Made by a program: the position numbers and the translations under genes
Shown: positions 1-5,770 of the stretch, piece by piece
How the letters are laid out: each line of letters starts with the position of its first letter
How positions within the stretch are numbered: the first letter of the stretch is position 1
Assembly (NCBI GenBank): GCA_030150485.1
Contig: JASLFZ010000039.1
Location: forward strand, 1 to 6,382
DNA length: 6,382 nt
Source of the DNA: Candidatus Saccharimonadales bacterium
GTDB lineage: Bacteria > Patescibacteriota > Saccharimonadia > UBA4664 > SCTI01
Direction of reading: 5' to 3'
The notes under the pieces: model-generated
What the model was told of the DNA's origin: nothing
The model's input: only the letters and a program-made list of their open reading frames with translations
Database searches by the model: none

Positions 1-846
1 ATTGCTGGGTTGGTGCGCGGCGCCAGCGAGGGGCAGGGCTTGGGGAATCAGTTTTTGGCCAACATCCGTGAGTGTGATGCGATTGTACAAGTGGTGCGGG
101 CGTTTAGCGACCCAGACGTGACGCACGTGGATGGCGCGGTAGACCCGGCGGCCGACATCGCCACGATTAATACCGAGTTGATTTTGGCCGACCTGCAAAC
201 AATAGACCGGCGGCTCGGCAAGGCTGGCAAAGACGCCAGCCAGCGGGAGGCTGCGGCGGCTTTAGGTAAAGCGCGCACGGTCCTGGATGGTGGCCAGACG
301 CTGTTTGAGGCCGGTTTTGATACCGAAGCTATTAGTGAGCTGCAACTTCTGACCGCGAAACCGTTTATTTACGTTTTTAATGTGGATGAAAGTGACTTAA
401 GCAACGCCGAGCTCGCGCAGCAGCTGGCTGAATCGGTGCAGCCGGCATCAGCGATCGTGCTCTGCGCTAAAATTGAGGCCGAGCTCAGCGAGCTGGAGCC
501 AAGCGAGGCCGCCGAGCTGCTGCGCGAGCTAGGACAGGAGCGCTCGGGCTTGCAGCTTTTGATTATGGTGGGCCAGCGTACGCTTGGGCTGCAATCGTTT
601 TTGACGGCCGGCCCCAAAGAAGTACGCGCCTGGACGGTGGCAGGTGGGGCTACCGCTCCGGAAGCCGCCGGCGTCATCCATACCGACTTTCAAAAAGGTT
701 TTATTCGAGCCGAGGTGGTTAGCTTTGGCGATTTAGTAGCTGCGGGATCTTTGGCGGGTGCTCGAACGGCCGGGAAGGCCCGACTTGAGGGCAAAGAGTA
801 CGTTATGCGGCCCGATGACGTGGTAGAGTTTCGGTTTAATGTTTAG
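1..846 (+). CDS. ychF: Ribosome-binding ATPase YchF (Obg-related P-loop protein), 5' end cut off
   Basis: This is the C-terminal three quarters of YchF/Ola1, a universally conserved Obg-family P-loop protein that binds ribosomes and hydrolyses ATP rather than GTP. The frame is open from base 1 and begins just after the expected G3 aspartate, with IAGLVRGASEGQGLGNQFL, a YchF signature. The helical coiled-coil insert follows (ADIATINTELILADLQ). Next comes the nucleotide-specificity motif NVDE in YVFNVDESDL, which replaces the GTPase NKxD and explains the ATP preference of the family. A C-terminal TGS domain ends in the typical DVVEFRFNV. About 280 of the roughly 360 residues usual for the family are present, so the P-loop lies outside the window. 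A TTG at 10 is internal and is not the start. The gene ends convergently with tlyA: its TAG at 844-846 overlaps the tlyA stop, leaving no room for a terminator between them. Confidence 0.96.
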   Translation: MAGLVRGASEGQGLGNQFLANIRECDAIVQVVRAFSDPDVTHVDGAVDPAADIATINTELILADLQTIDRRLGKAGKDASQREAAAALGKARTVLDGGQTLFEAGFDTEAISELQLLTAKPFIYVFNVDESDLSNAELAQQLAESVQPASAIVLCAKIEAELSELEPSEAAELLRELGQERSGLQLLIMVGQRTLGLQSFLTAGPKEVRAWTVAGGATAPEAAGVIHTDFQKGFIRAEVVSFGDLVAAGSLAGARTAGKARLEGKEYVMRPDDVVEFRFNV

Positions 847-1580
847 CTGATTGGCAGCGAGCGAAGCCGGTAAAAGCGTTCGCGATTCCCGCCCGCACCG
901 TGCACAGCAGAATCGGCAAAGGCTTCGATCGTAAAGGATTTTTTAATCTCCGTTTGTAATGATTGAAGTATACGCAACCGTACCTTTTCGTCGCGGATAA
1001 TACCGTGATATCTGTCGGCAGTGAGTTTGTCGCTTTCAAACTGGGGTTTAGCCATAGCAATGATTGGCGACCCAAACTGCACCAGGCTCGCCACAGCAGG
1101 CAAGATTTTGGTTAGCGAGATAAAAGAGACATCAATAACAGCGATGGTGGGCGGCGGATCGAGTTCTTCTGGTTTAATGATGCGGATATCGGTGCGCTCC
1201 ATGACGACAACACGGGGATCTTGGCGCAGTGGGTAGGCGAGCTGGGCCGTACCCACATCCACGGCGTAGATTTGAGTGGCGCCATACTGCAGGGCGTAGT
1301 CGCTGAAGCCACCGGTCGAGGAGCCCACATCGAGCACAACAGCGGCGGTAAAATCGAGCTGGAGCTCAGCAGCCACCGAGGCTAGCTTATCGCCTCCGCG
1401 CGAGACGTACCGCGGCCGGTCGGTCACGGCGAGTACCGTATCGGCTTCGAGCGTTTGGCCGGGCTTACTCAGTACGGTTGTCCCCTGCCTAACCTCACCC
1501 GCCATAATCATGGCTTGAGCAGCAGCGCGACTGGTAGCTAAACCCCGCTCAACGAGCAGTAAATCTAACCGCTGCTTCAT
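843..1580 (-). CDS. tlyA: TlyA-family S4-domain rRNA 2'-O-methyltransferase
   Basis: This is a 245-residue TlyA-type enzyme, a family that methylates the 2'-O of cytidines in 23S rRNA and, in some members, 16S rRNA, using S-adenosylmethionine. Residues 1 to about 60 form an S4 RNA-binding domain (RLDLLLVERGLATSRAAAQ). The FtsJ-like Rossmann domain follows, with the SAM-binding motif DVGSSTGGFSD at about 84-94 and AVDVG near 106-110. The likely catalytic residues are K65 (SRGGDKL), D150 (VIDVSFISL) and K178 (AKPQFE). Length and domain order match the family. The N-terminal extension is short, which could fit the 23S-only type I group, but that is inferred. It is the last gene of the operon and starts 2 bp after the efp stop. 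No Shine-Dalgarno is visible, so it is probably coupled to efp translation. The old name 'hemolysin TlyA' is likely misleading here. Confidence 0.94.
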   Translation of the reverse strand: MKQRLDLLLVERGLATSRAAAQAMIMAGEVRQGTTVLSKPGQTLEADTVLAVTDRPRYVSRGGDKLASVAAELQLDFTAAVVLDVGSSTGGFSDYALQYGATQIYAVDVGTAQLAYPLRQDPRVVVMERTDIRIIKPEELDPPPTIAVIDVSFISLTKILPAVASLVQFGSPIIAMAKPQFESDKLTADRYHGIIRDEKVRLRILQSLQTEIKKSFTIEAFADSAVHGAGGNRERFYRLRSLPIS

Positions 1581-1582
1581 TG

Positions 1583-2149
1583 CTATTTTTGGCGCTCGAT
1601 ATAACGACCATCCCGAGTATCGACTTTGATGGTATCACCCTCATTAATGAACAGGGGTACCATTACGGATAGGCCGGTCTCCAGCGTGGCAGGCTTAAGT
1701 GCCGTGGTGGCGGTATCGCCTTTTACGCCGGGTTCTGTCTGGCTGACCGCAAGAAAGACGTTGTTACCGATATCGACGCCAATGGGACGGTCGCCAAAGT
1801 ACATTACGATGGCTTTTGTGCCCTCTTTCAGGTAAGGGCCGGCTTCGCCGACGATATCGCGGCTTAACTCTTCCTGCTCGTAGCTGTCTTGGTTCATGAA
1901 ATGAAAGCTCGCCCCGTCGGCGTACAGGAATTGCAGATTCACCTTGGTGATATCCGCCGAGGGGATTTTATCGGCGGAGCGGAAAGATTTCTCGAAGGTA
2001 GCACCGGTAATGAGATTTTTGAGCTTGGTGCGCATAACCGCGCCACCTCGTCCCATCGCGATGTGAGACGAGTCAACTACTTGGTGGGGCGCTCCATCTA
2101 TCTCGATCACAACGCCTTTTTTGAGCTCAGTGTGGCCGAGCACCGCCAT
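1583..2149 (-). CDS. efp: Translation elongation factor P
   Basis: This 188-residue protein has the normal EF-P length and three-domain layout: an N-terminal KOW-like domain (about 1-64), a central OB domain (65-128) and a C-terminal OB domain with the family ending GLSVMVPLFINEGDTIKVD followed by RDGRYIERQK. EF-P enters the ribosomal E site and relieves stalling at consecutive prolines. The residue reaching towards the peptidyl-transferase centre is R34 (codon 2048-2050) in the loop HIAMGRGGAVMRTKL, instead of the lysine of the EpmA/EpmB type, and the usual preceding proline is replaced by methionine. No modifying enzyme gene is in the window. The ATG shares one base with the rpsR stop (TAATG), and only a weak GGTG lies upstream, so translation is probably coupled to rpsR. 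tlyA follows after 2 bp. Confidence 0.97.
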   Translation of the reverse strand: MAVLGHTELKKGVVIEIDGAPHQVVDSSHIAMGRGGAVMRTKLKNLITGATFEKSFRSADKIPSADITKVNLQFLYADGASFHFMNQDSYEQEELSRDIVGEAGPYLKEGTKAIVMYFGDRPIGVDIGNNVFLAVSQTEPGVKGDTATTALKPATLETGLSVMVPLFINEGDTIKVDTRDGRYIERQK

Positions 2150-2367
2150 TAGCGCACCACGAAGGGCAACAAGGCCAGGTGACGGGAACGTTTCAGGGCG
2201 ATTGCGACACGTCGCTGGTGCTTCAGGCAGGTGCCGGTGCGCTTACGGTTCTCGATTTTGCCATAACTGTTTAAGTAGCGCTGCAAAAGCTTAACATCTT
2301 TGTAATCGACGTCATCCAGCTTCTCGGCACAGAAACGACAGACTTTTTTACTGTAAAAATTAGCCAT
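2149..2367 (-). CDS. rpsR: Small ribosomal subunit protein bS18
   Basis: This 72-residue bS18 binds the 30S platform as a heterodimer with bS6, whose gene opens this operon. The diagnostic core is present: YKDVKLLQRYLNSYGKI and a basic tract ending RSRHLALLPFVVR. It is the cysteine-containing form, with C10-x2-C13 (VCRFC) and C47-x2-H50 (TCLKH), consistent with a zinc site. The ATG is preceded by a strong Shine-Dalgarno (AGGAGAG, 2369-2378 region) that overlaps the ssb stop, giving TAAGGAGAGATTATG. The stop shares one base with the efp ATG. Placement right after ssb matches the widespread rpsF-ssb-rpsR block. Confidence 0.97.
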   Translation of the reverse strand: MANFYSKKVCRFCAEKLDDVDYKDVKLLQRYLNSYGKIENRKRTGTCLKHQRRVAIALKRSRHLALLPFVVR

Positions 2368-2376
2368 AATCTCTCC

Positions 2377-2850
2377 TTAAAATGGAATCTCGTCGAGATT
2401 GACCGGCTCATCATCGCCCAGGTCTTCAATCACGACATCTTTATCTTTTTTGGGGGCGGGTGTGCTCGCTGGGGCTGCTGATTCGGTAGGGATCCTCTCC
2501 CCTCCCCCACTGCCCTCGCCAGGACGATCGAGGAAGTTAATATCGCTCGCCACAATTTCGGTACGCTGGCGCTTGACGCCGTCTTTTTCCCAGCTCTGGG
2601 TTTGCAGGCGCCCAACCACCATTACCTTACGGCCTTTACCGAGGTACTGGTTGGCCAGTTCGCCCAGCTTGCCCCATGCGACAATCTCATGGTACTCAGC
2701 TACCTCTTTGCGCTCACCACTGCCATCCACCCAGCTACGATTGGTGGCCACCGCGAATGAGGCTACCGACTGGCCACCCGGAGTGGTGCGGAGCTCTGGG
2801 TCACGCGTCAGGTTACCCATTACAATTGCCTGATTAAAACTCTTCGCCAT
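2377..2850 (-). CDS. ssb: Single-stranded DNA-binding protein
   Basis: This 157-residue SSB protects single-stranded DNA during replication, repair and recombination. Residues 1 to about 110 form the OB fold, opening with FNQAIVMGNLTRDPELRTTP and including YHEIVAWGKLGELANQYLGKG and the strand VMVVGRLQTQSWE. A flexible Gly/Pro/Ala-rich linker follows (about 113-135). The acidic C-terminal tip ends DLDEIPF-like (NLDEIPF), the docking peptide that recruits partner proteins in canonical SSBs, so the protein looks complete and functional. The ATG overlaps the rpsF stop by one base (TAATG), and a perfect AGGAGG sits just upstream inside the last rpsF codons. It lies between the two interacting ribosomal proteins S6 and S18. 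The SSB product can act together with RecA, encoded further along the window. Confidence 0.97.
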   Translation of the reverse strand: MAKSFNQAIVMGNLTRDPELRTTPGGQSVASFAVATNRSWVDGSGERKEVAEYHEIVAWGKLGELANQYLGKGRKVMVVGRLQTQSWEKDGVKRQRTEIVASDINFLDRPGEGSGGGERIPTESAAPASTPAPKKDKDVVIEDLGDDEPVNLDEIPF

Positions 2851-3209
2851 TACACCTCCTCCGCGGCTACGGCAGCCGCTGGCTTAGTTGATTTTTGTCG
2901 CTTAGCAACCGCGGCCGGGCGCTGCAGTACCAGCTTGTTTACCAGCAAAAAGCGGATCACCTCTTCGGTGATAAGCAGCTGAGACTCGAGCTCGCGTACT
3001 TGGTTGGGCGGGAGCTCGAGGTCAAAGTAAACGTACATACCAAACTGCTGTTTTTTAATCGGATAGGCTAGGCGCTTCTTGCCCCAGCTATCACGCTTGA
3101 CAACCTTGCCCTTAACGCCCGCCACGAGCTTTTCGAGCTTGGCGATGGGAGTGTCCACATCGATCTCAAGATCGGGGTGCAACACCACCACTAATTCATA
3201 TGATTTCAT
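2850..3209 (-). CDS. rpsF: Small ribosomal subunit protein bS6
   Basis: This 119-residue bS6 is the partner of bS18 on the 30S platform. Its opening MKSYELVVVLHPDLE is the family start, followed by WGKKRLAYPIKKQQFGMYVYFDLELPP and the EVIRFLLVNK strand. The C-terminal 20 residues or so are Lys/Ala-rich and low complexity (KRQKSTKPAAAVAAEEV), as is common in bS6 tails. The last codons double as the ssb Shine-Dalgarno. The start is supported by GAAAGGAAG about 5 bases before the ATG. It is the first gene of a five-gene operon and has a recognisable promoter about 80 bp upstream. The leader between them may carry an S6:S18-type feedback site, which is inferred from its structure only. Confidence 0.97.
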   Translation of the reverse strand: MKSYELVVVLHPDLEIDVDTPIAKLEKLVAGVKGKVVKRDSWGKKRLAYPIKKQQFGMYVYFDLELPPNQVRELESQLLITEEVIRFLLVNKLVLQRPAAVAKRQKSTKPAAAVAAEEV

Positions 3210-3287
3210 AGGCTTCCTTTCTATGGAATCCGGTGACCCGGATGCTGTCCAGCGCGCCGGAGAGCAAAAAGGTTAATTTGATTCCAT
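3210..3287 (-). promoter_or_regulatory. Structured 5' leader of the rpsF operon (candidate S6:S18 feedback site)
   Basis: The leader contains two overlapping pairings. One is a long-range stem joining the predicted 5' end (ATGGAATC, plus positions 3280-3287) to its exact complement just before the Shine-Dalgarno (3223-3230). The other is a local hairpin with a 6-bp stem and 4-base loop (ATCCGG, loop GTCA, CCGGAT; 3228-3243). They share 3228-3230 and so compete. A further weak hairpin (TCCGG-CGCG-CTGGA) lies upstream. rpsF leaders in many bacteria bind the S6:S18 complex through a CCG-containing motif. CACCGGAT here is compatible with that, but I could not compare it with the published consensus. 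Confidence 0.4.
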
Positions 3288-3290
3288 GTG

Positions 3291-3319
3291 ACTATACTAC
3301 GACATAAAGATTAAATCAA
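3291..3319 (-). promoter_or_regulatory. Sigma-70-type promoter of the rpsF-ssb-rpsR-efp-tlyA operon
   Basis: Read on the minus strand, -35 TTGATT (3319-3314) is followed by a 17-bp spacer and -10 TATAGT (3296-3291). The start of transcription should fall near 3283-3286, giving a leader of about 75 nt before the rpsF ATG. Spacing is ideal and both hexamers match the consensus in at least four of six positions. Confidence 0.75.
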
Positions 3320-3351
3320 GATTAAACGGTGCAATAATGGAGCGATCTCGC

Positions 3352-3363
3352 TACAATGTTGGC
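3352..3363 (+). promoter_or_regulatory. Candidate -10 box for a leaderless PRC-barrel mRNA
   Basis: TACAAT (3352-3357) matches the -10 consensus in five of six positions and ends six bases before the ATG at 3364, so transcription would begin at or next to the start codon. The -35 is poor (GTGCAA at 3329-3334 with a 17-bp spacer). There is no Shine-Dalgarno for either possible ATG, which favours leaderless initiation. Confidence 0.4.
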
Positions 3364-3891
3364 ATGTATTTACTTGCCAACCAGCTGAAGGAGCTGGCGG
3401 TCATGAGCCTTCAAACGGGGCAGCCCATCGCTGTCGTGAAGCGGCCCATCATTAATGAGCACAACCTTGAGGTGGTAGCGCTGCAGTGTGATGTGGGGCG
3501 ACGGCGCAAAGCTAGTGTCATTTTGATGCGCGATGTGCGCCAGTTTGCCGCCGATTGCGTTATCATCGATTCTTTTGACGATATCGAGGATGCTGGTGAG
3601 ATTGTGCGGTTGGGCGAGGTGATGAAACGCCGTTTTGATCCAATCGGCAAACAGGTTGTCAGCGAGGGCGGCCAAAAGCTTGGTAAGGTTGAGGACTACA
3701 CCATCAATCTTAAAACCTACATGCTCCAAAAGCTGTACGTCCACCAGTCGCTCATGAAAAGTATTCTGTTCAACAGCTTGGTAATTGACCGCACCCAAAT
3801 TATTGATGTCAGCCAGAAGCAGTTCACCGTGAAAGATGCTGTCGAAACCGAAGCTCCCCTAGCGCAAGCCCTCCCTCACAGCCCTAAATAA
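3364..3891 (+). CDS. Tandem PRC-barrel domain protein
   Basis: This 175-residue protein contains two PRC-barrel-like halves. The first spans about residues 3-80 (LLANQLKELAVMSLQTGQPI, then INEHNLEVVAL). The second runs from about 93 to 165, with the classic IGKQVVSEGGQKLGKVEDY and LQKLYVHQSL. PRC barrels are small beta-barrel adaptors found in RimM and in photosynthetic reaction centre H subunits, and stand-alone versions are thought to bind RNA, protein or membrane surfaces. No catalytic residues, signal peptide or membrane segment are visible, and the exact role is unknown. I chose the ATG at 3364 because family members start a few residues before the LL..QL strand and because a TACAAT -10-like box ends six bases upstream, which would give a leaderless mRNA. 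The ATG at 3337 (9 residues longer) has no Shine-Dalgarno either and remains possible. The gene is divergent from rpsF and has a Pro/Ser-rich tail. Confidence 0.82.
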   Translation: MYLLANQLKELAVMSLQTGQPIAVVKRPIINEHNLEVVALQCDVGRRRKASVILMRDVRQFAADCVIIDSFDDIEDAGEIVRLGEVMKRRFDPIGKQVVSEGGQKLGKVEDYTINLKTYMLQKLYVHQSLMKSILFNSLVIDRTQIIDVSQKQFTVKDAVETEAPLAQALPHSPK

Positions 3892-3919
3892 GCATTGCCG
3901 CTTCAAAGCGCTTGCGCTA
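3860..3919. repeat. 10-bp perfect inverted repeat spanning the PRC-barrel stop codon
   Basis: TAGCGCAAGC (3860-3869) is exactly complementary to GCTTGCGCTA (3910-3919), with 40 bases between. It could form the base of a stem at the 3' end of the PRC-barrel mRNA. There is no T-run after it, so it is not a classical intrinsic terminator. The right arm overlaps the spacer of the promoter proposed at 3895-3923. Confidence 0.5.
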
Positions 3920-3923
3920 TCAT
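3895..3923 (+). promoter_or_regulatory. Putative promoter for a small transcript convergent with recX
   Basis: TTGCCG (3895-3900) and TATCAT (3918-3923) are separated by exactly 17 bp and match the -35 and -10 consensus at four and five positions respectively. Predicted transcription starts near 3930, which would feed the small hydrophobic reading frame at 3939 and run antisense into the 3' end of recX. Confidence 0.45.
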
Positions 3924-3938
3924 AGGCTTAATGTGTAG

Positions 3939-4016
3939 GTGGTCCACTTGTTAGTCGTAACATTGCTGTGGTTGGTGGCATTCGGTTTGGCATACCGAGT
4001 TTTAGCCGCTAACTAG
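3939..4016 (+). CDS. Possible 25-residue hydrophobic membrane peptide
   Basis: A short frame starts at GTG (3939) and ends with TAG (4014-4016). It encodes MVHLLVVTLLWLVAFG followed by LAYRVLAAN, a single transmembrane-like segment of about 18 residues with an Arg near the C-terminal end. A plausible promoter lies 16 bp upstream, but there is no convincing Shine-Dalgarno. TTG at 3948 is an alternative start. The 3' end overlaps the end of recX on the other strand by 8 bases. Single-segment peptides of this size occur as toxins, membrane-complex subunits or regulators, and nothing here distinguishes among these. A chance hydrophobic frame is a real alternative. Together with the promoter and inverted repeat, this is all I see in 3892-4008. 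Confidence 0.3.
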   Translation: MVHLLVVTLLWLVAFGLAYRVLAAN

Positions 4017-4632
4017 TAGGCTCGCCTTCGAGCTGTTCTAAGGCGGCCTTAACGGTATCGTAGCGAAAGCCTTTGCCACCAAGGTACTGAATGAGTTTGC
4101 GCTGATCATCGTAGCGATGCATCAGCCGTTTTGTTTTGATAAGCGTGCACACCGCTTCAATCTCTGTGCCCTCGCCTACCGCGACAAGAACTTTATCAAT
4201 CATATCTGAGGCTATGCCTTTTTGCATGAGCTCAGCCTTAAGTTGCTGACGGCTCCTAGGATTAAACTGAAGGCGCTCCTCTACCCAGGTGTTGGCAAAG
4301 TCCTCATCATTGATCAATTGGCGACGCTCTAGTTCAGCCGCAAGCTGCTCAATCATCTCGTCGTCGTACTTCTTGCCGCGCAGATAAGTGACAACCTCCC
4401 AGCGGCTTCGGGGCCGTAAGGCAATATAGCTGTAGGCTCGATCAAGAGCTTTGCCAAATTCCGAGGTAGACTGGAGCTCTTCTAAGCGATCTTCTGTGAC
4501 GACGTCGCCAGATCGCAGGGCGGCATCAATGAGCTCTAGCTCAGAGAGTGACAGACGGTATTTGTCATCAACGTAGATTGAGTAGCGGTCTTTCCGACGC
4601 TGCTGCTGCGTGATCCTCGTAATGGTCGGCAC
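4009..4632 (-). CDS. recX: Regulatory protein RecX
   Basis: This 207-residue RecX is a modulator that binds the RecA filament and restrains its assembly and recombinase activity. It has the family's alpha-helical repeat pattern: a basic, strand-rich opening (RKDRYSIYVDDKYRLSLSE), then LDRAYSYIALRPRSRWEVVTYLRGKKY, QLINDEDFANTWVEERLQ and PRSRQQLKAELMQKGIASDMID. A C-terminal helical module carries the LIQYLGGKGFRYDTVKAAL signature. The start is GTG at 4632, the only in-frame option after the recA stop. It lies 15 bp from that stop with only a weak AAGG, so low-level translation coupled to recA is likely. The recA-recX pair is a common operon, which supports both calls. The stop overlaps a small convergent frame. 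Confidence 0.94.
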   Translation of the reverse strand: MPTITRITQQQRRKDRYSIYVDDKYRLSLSELELIDAALRSGDVVTEDRLEELQSTSEFGKALDRAYSYIALRPRSRWEVVTYLRGKKYDDEMIEQLAAELERRQLINDEDFANTWVEERLQFNPRSRQQLKAELMQKGIASDMIDKVLVAVGEGTEIEAVCTLIKTKRLMHRYDDQRKLIQYLGGKGFRYDTVKAALEQLEGEPTS

Positions 4633-4647
4633 AACCGAGCCAGTACC

Positions 4648-5685
4648 TTAAACGGCAGCCGCTTTGCGCACTGCGGCATCAAGCTCTTTTAGCGCCGCTT
4701 TGTGTTCTTCAAGATAGGCCTTTGCTGCCTCTCTACCCTGGCCCATTTTTTCATCTTTATACTCGTACCAAGCTCCACTCTTTTTAACGAGCTCGTACTT
4801 AACGGCTAGCTCAAGCAGATCGCCGGAAGTGGAAATGCCAAGGTTATACATAATATCGAACTCCGCGGTACGGAACGGAGGCGCAACCTTATTTTTAACC
4901 ACCTTGACCCGAACTTTGTTGCCAATAACACGGTCACCGTCCTTGATCTGCTCGGTGCGACGAATGTCGAGGCGAACCGAGGCGTAGTATTTGAGGGCTT
5001 GGCCGCCAGCAGTAGTCTCAGGGTTGCCAAACATGACGCCAATCTTCATGCGCAGCTGATTGATAAAAATTACGGTGGTGTGAGACTTACTGATCACACC
5101 GGTTAACTTACGCAAAGCCTGACTCATTAAACGGGCTTGCATACCCATTTGGGCGTCGCCCATGCTACCCTCAATCTCAGCGCGCGGCACCAACGCCGCC
5201 ACCGAGTCAACCACAATAATGTCGACGGCGTTTGACCTTACGAGGGTCTCCGTAATCTCCAGGGCTTGCTCGCCCGTATCAGGCTGGGATACCAAAAGAT
5301 CTTCTAGATTAACTCCGATCCGGCCTGCATACTCCGGGTCTAAGGCGTGCTCAGCGTCGACAAACGCGGCCAGCCCACCTCGCTTTTGGACCTCTGCCAC
5401 CGCGTGTAGCGCCAGAGTGGTTTTACCGCTCGACTCCGGGCCATAGATCTCGAGGATACGTCCTTGGGGGTAGCCTCCGCCCAGAGCTAAATCAAGCGAT
5501 AGACTGCCGCTGGGAATCATTTTGACGTCAATCTTATGGGCATCACCCAATTTCATGATTGAGCCGCTCCCAAACTGTTTCTCAATTTGGCTAACAGCTA
5601 AATCAACCGCTTTAAGGCGAGCCGCCTTTTCCCCTTTATTGACCTCTTCCACGCGTCCCTGCTTGTTTTTTAGTGCTTCTGCCAT
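4648..5685 (-). CDS. recA: Recombinase RecA
   Basis: This 345-residue RecA forms ATP-dependent filaments on single-stranded DNA, drives homologous strand exchange and, in SOS-proficient bacteria, triggers LexA self-cleavage. All hallmarks are visible: Walker A GPESSGKTT at about 82-90, the DAEHALDP segment, Walker B in VDIIVVDSVAALVPRAEIEG, loop L1 (GDAQMGMQARLMSQALRKL), the FINQLRMKIGVMFGNPETT region with loop L2, and YYASVRLDIRR. The N-terminal region before the core is Lys/Glu-rich and a little longer than in E. coli. The C-terminus ends AAVRKAAAV without the strongly acidic tail of E. coli RecA. I chose ATG 5685 because GAGG lies 9 bases upstream. ATG 5700 (five residues longer, MRHAT) has no Shine-Dalgarno. 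The gene is controlled by a promoter with an SOS-like operator (5771-5800). Confidence 0.97.
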   Translation of the reverse strand: MAEALKNKQGRVEEVNKGEKAARLKAVDLAVSQIEKQFGSGSIMKLGDAHKIDVKMIPSGSLSLDLALGGGYPQGRILEIYGPESSGKTTLALHAVAEVQKRGGLAAFVDAEHALDPEYAGRIGVNLEDLLVSQPDTGEQALEITETLVRSNAVDIIVVDSVAALVPRAEIEGSMGDAQMGMQARLMSQALRKLTGVISKSHTTVIFINQLRMKIGVMFGNPETTAGGQALKYYASVRLDIRRTEQIKDGDRVIGNKVRVKVVKNKVAPPFRTAEFDIMYNLGISTSGDLLELAVKYELVKKSGAWYEYKDEKMGQGREAAKAYLEEHKAALKELDAAVRKAAAV

Positions 5686-5770
5686 TGTAGCATGCCTCAT
5701 TTAGGTTTATCTGATTAGTACTTACTGTAGCGGACCAATATTAAATAATTCTTTAGACCCAGTACTTTTT

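Noticed and set aside
480..545. Dense GAGCT repeats in ychF
   Set aside because: They are Glu-Leu codons in the helical region of the protein and show no regular period or copy structure.
2399..2833. 144-residue plus-strand frame opposite ssb
   Set aside because: It is a shadow of the ssb codons, Ser/Pro/Leu-rich with no family features, while ssb is unambiguous.
3370..3798. 142-residue minus-strand frame inside the PRC-barrel gene
   Set aside because: The plus-strand frame has clear PRC-barrel motifs. The antisense frame has no recognisable domain or start signal.
4020..4033. GCTCG-CCTT-CGAGC hairpin as a terminator for the small peptide transcript
   Set aside because: The stem is only 5 bp, the following TGTTCT is a poor U-tract, and it lies within recX coding sequence.
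5685..5700. Upstream ATG start for recA at 5700
   Set aside because: No Shine-Dalgarno precedes it, whereas GAGG lies 9 bases before ATG 5685, and the extra MRHAT residues are not a RecA feature.
5717..5766. Two AGTACT palindromes 44 bp apart in the recA leader
   Set aside because: Six-base palindromes are expected by chance at this frequency, and the flanks are not conserved between the copies.
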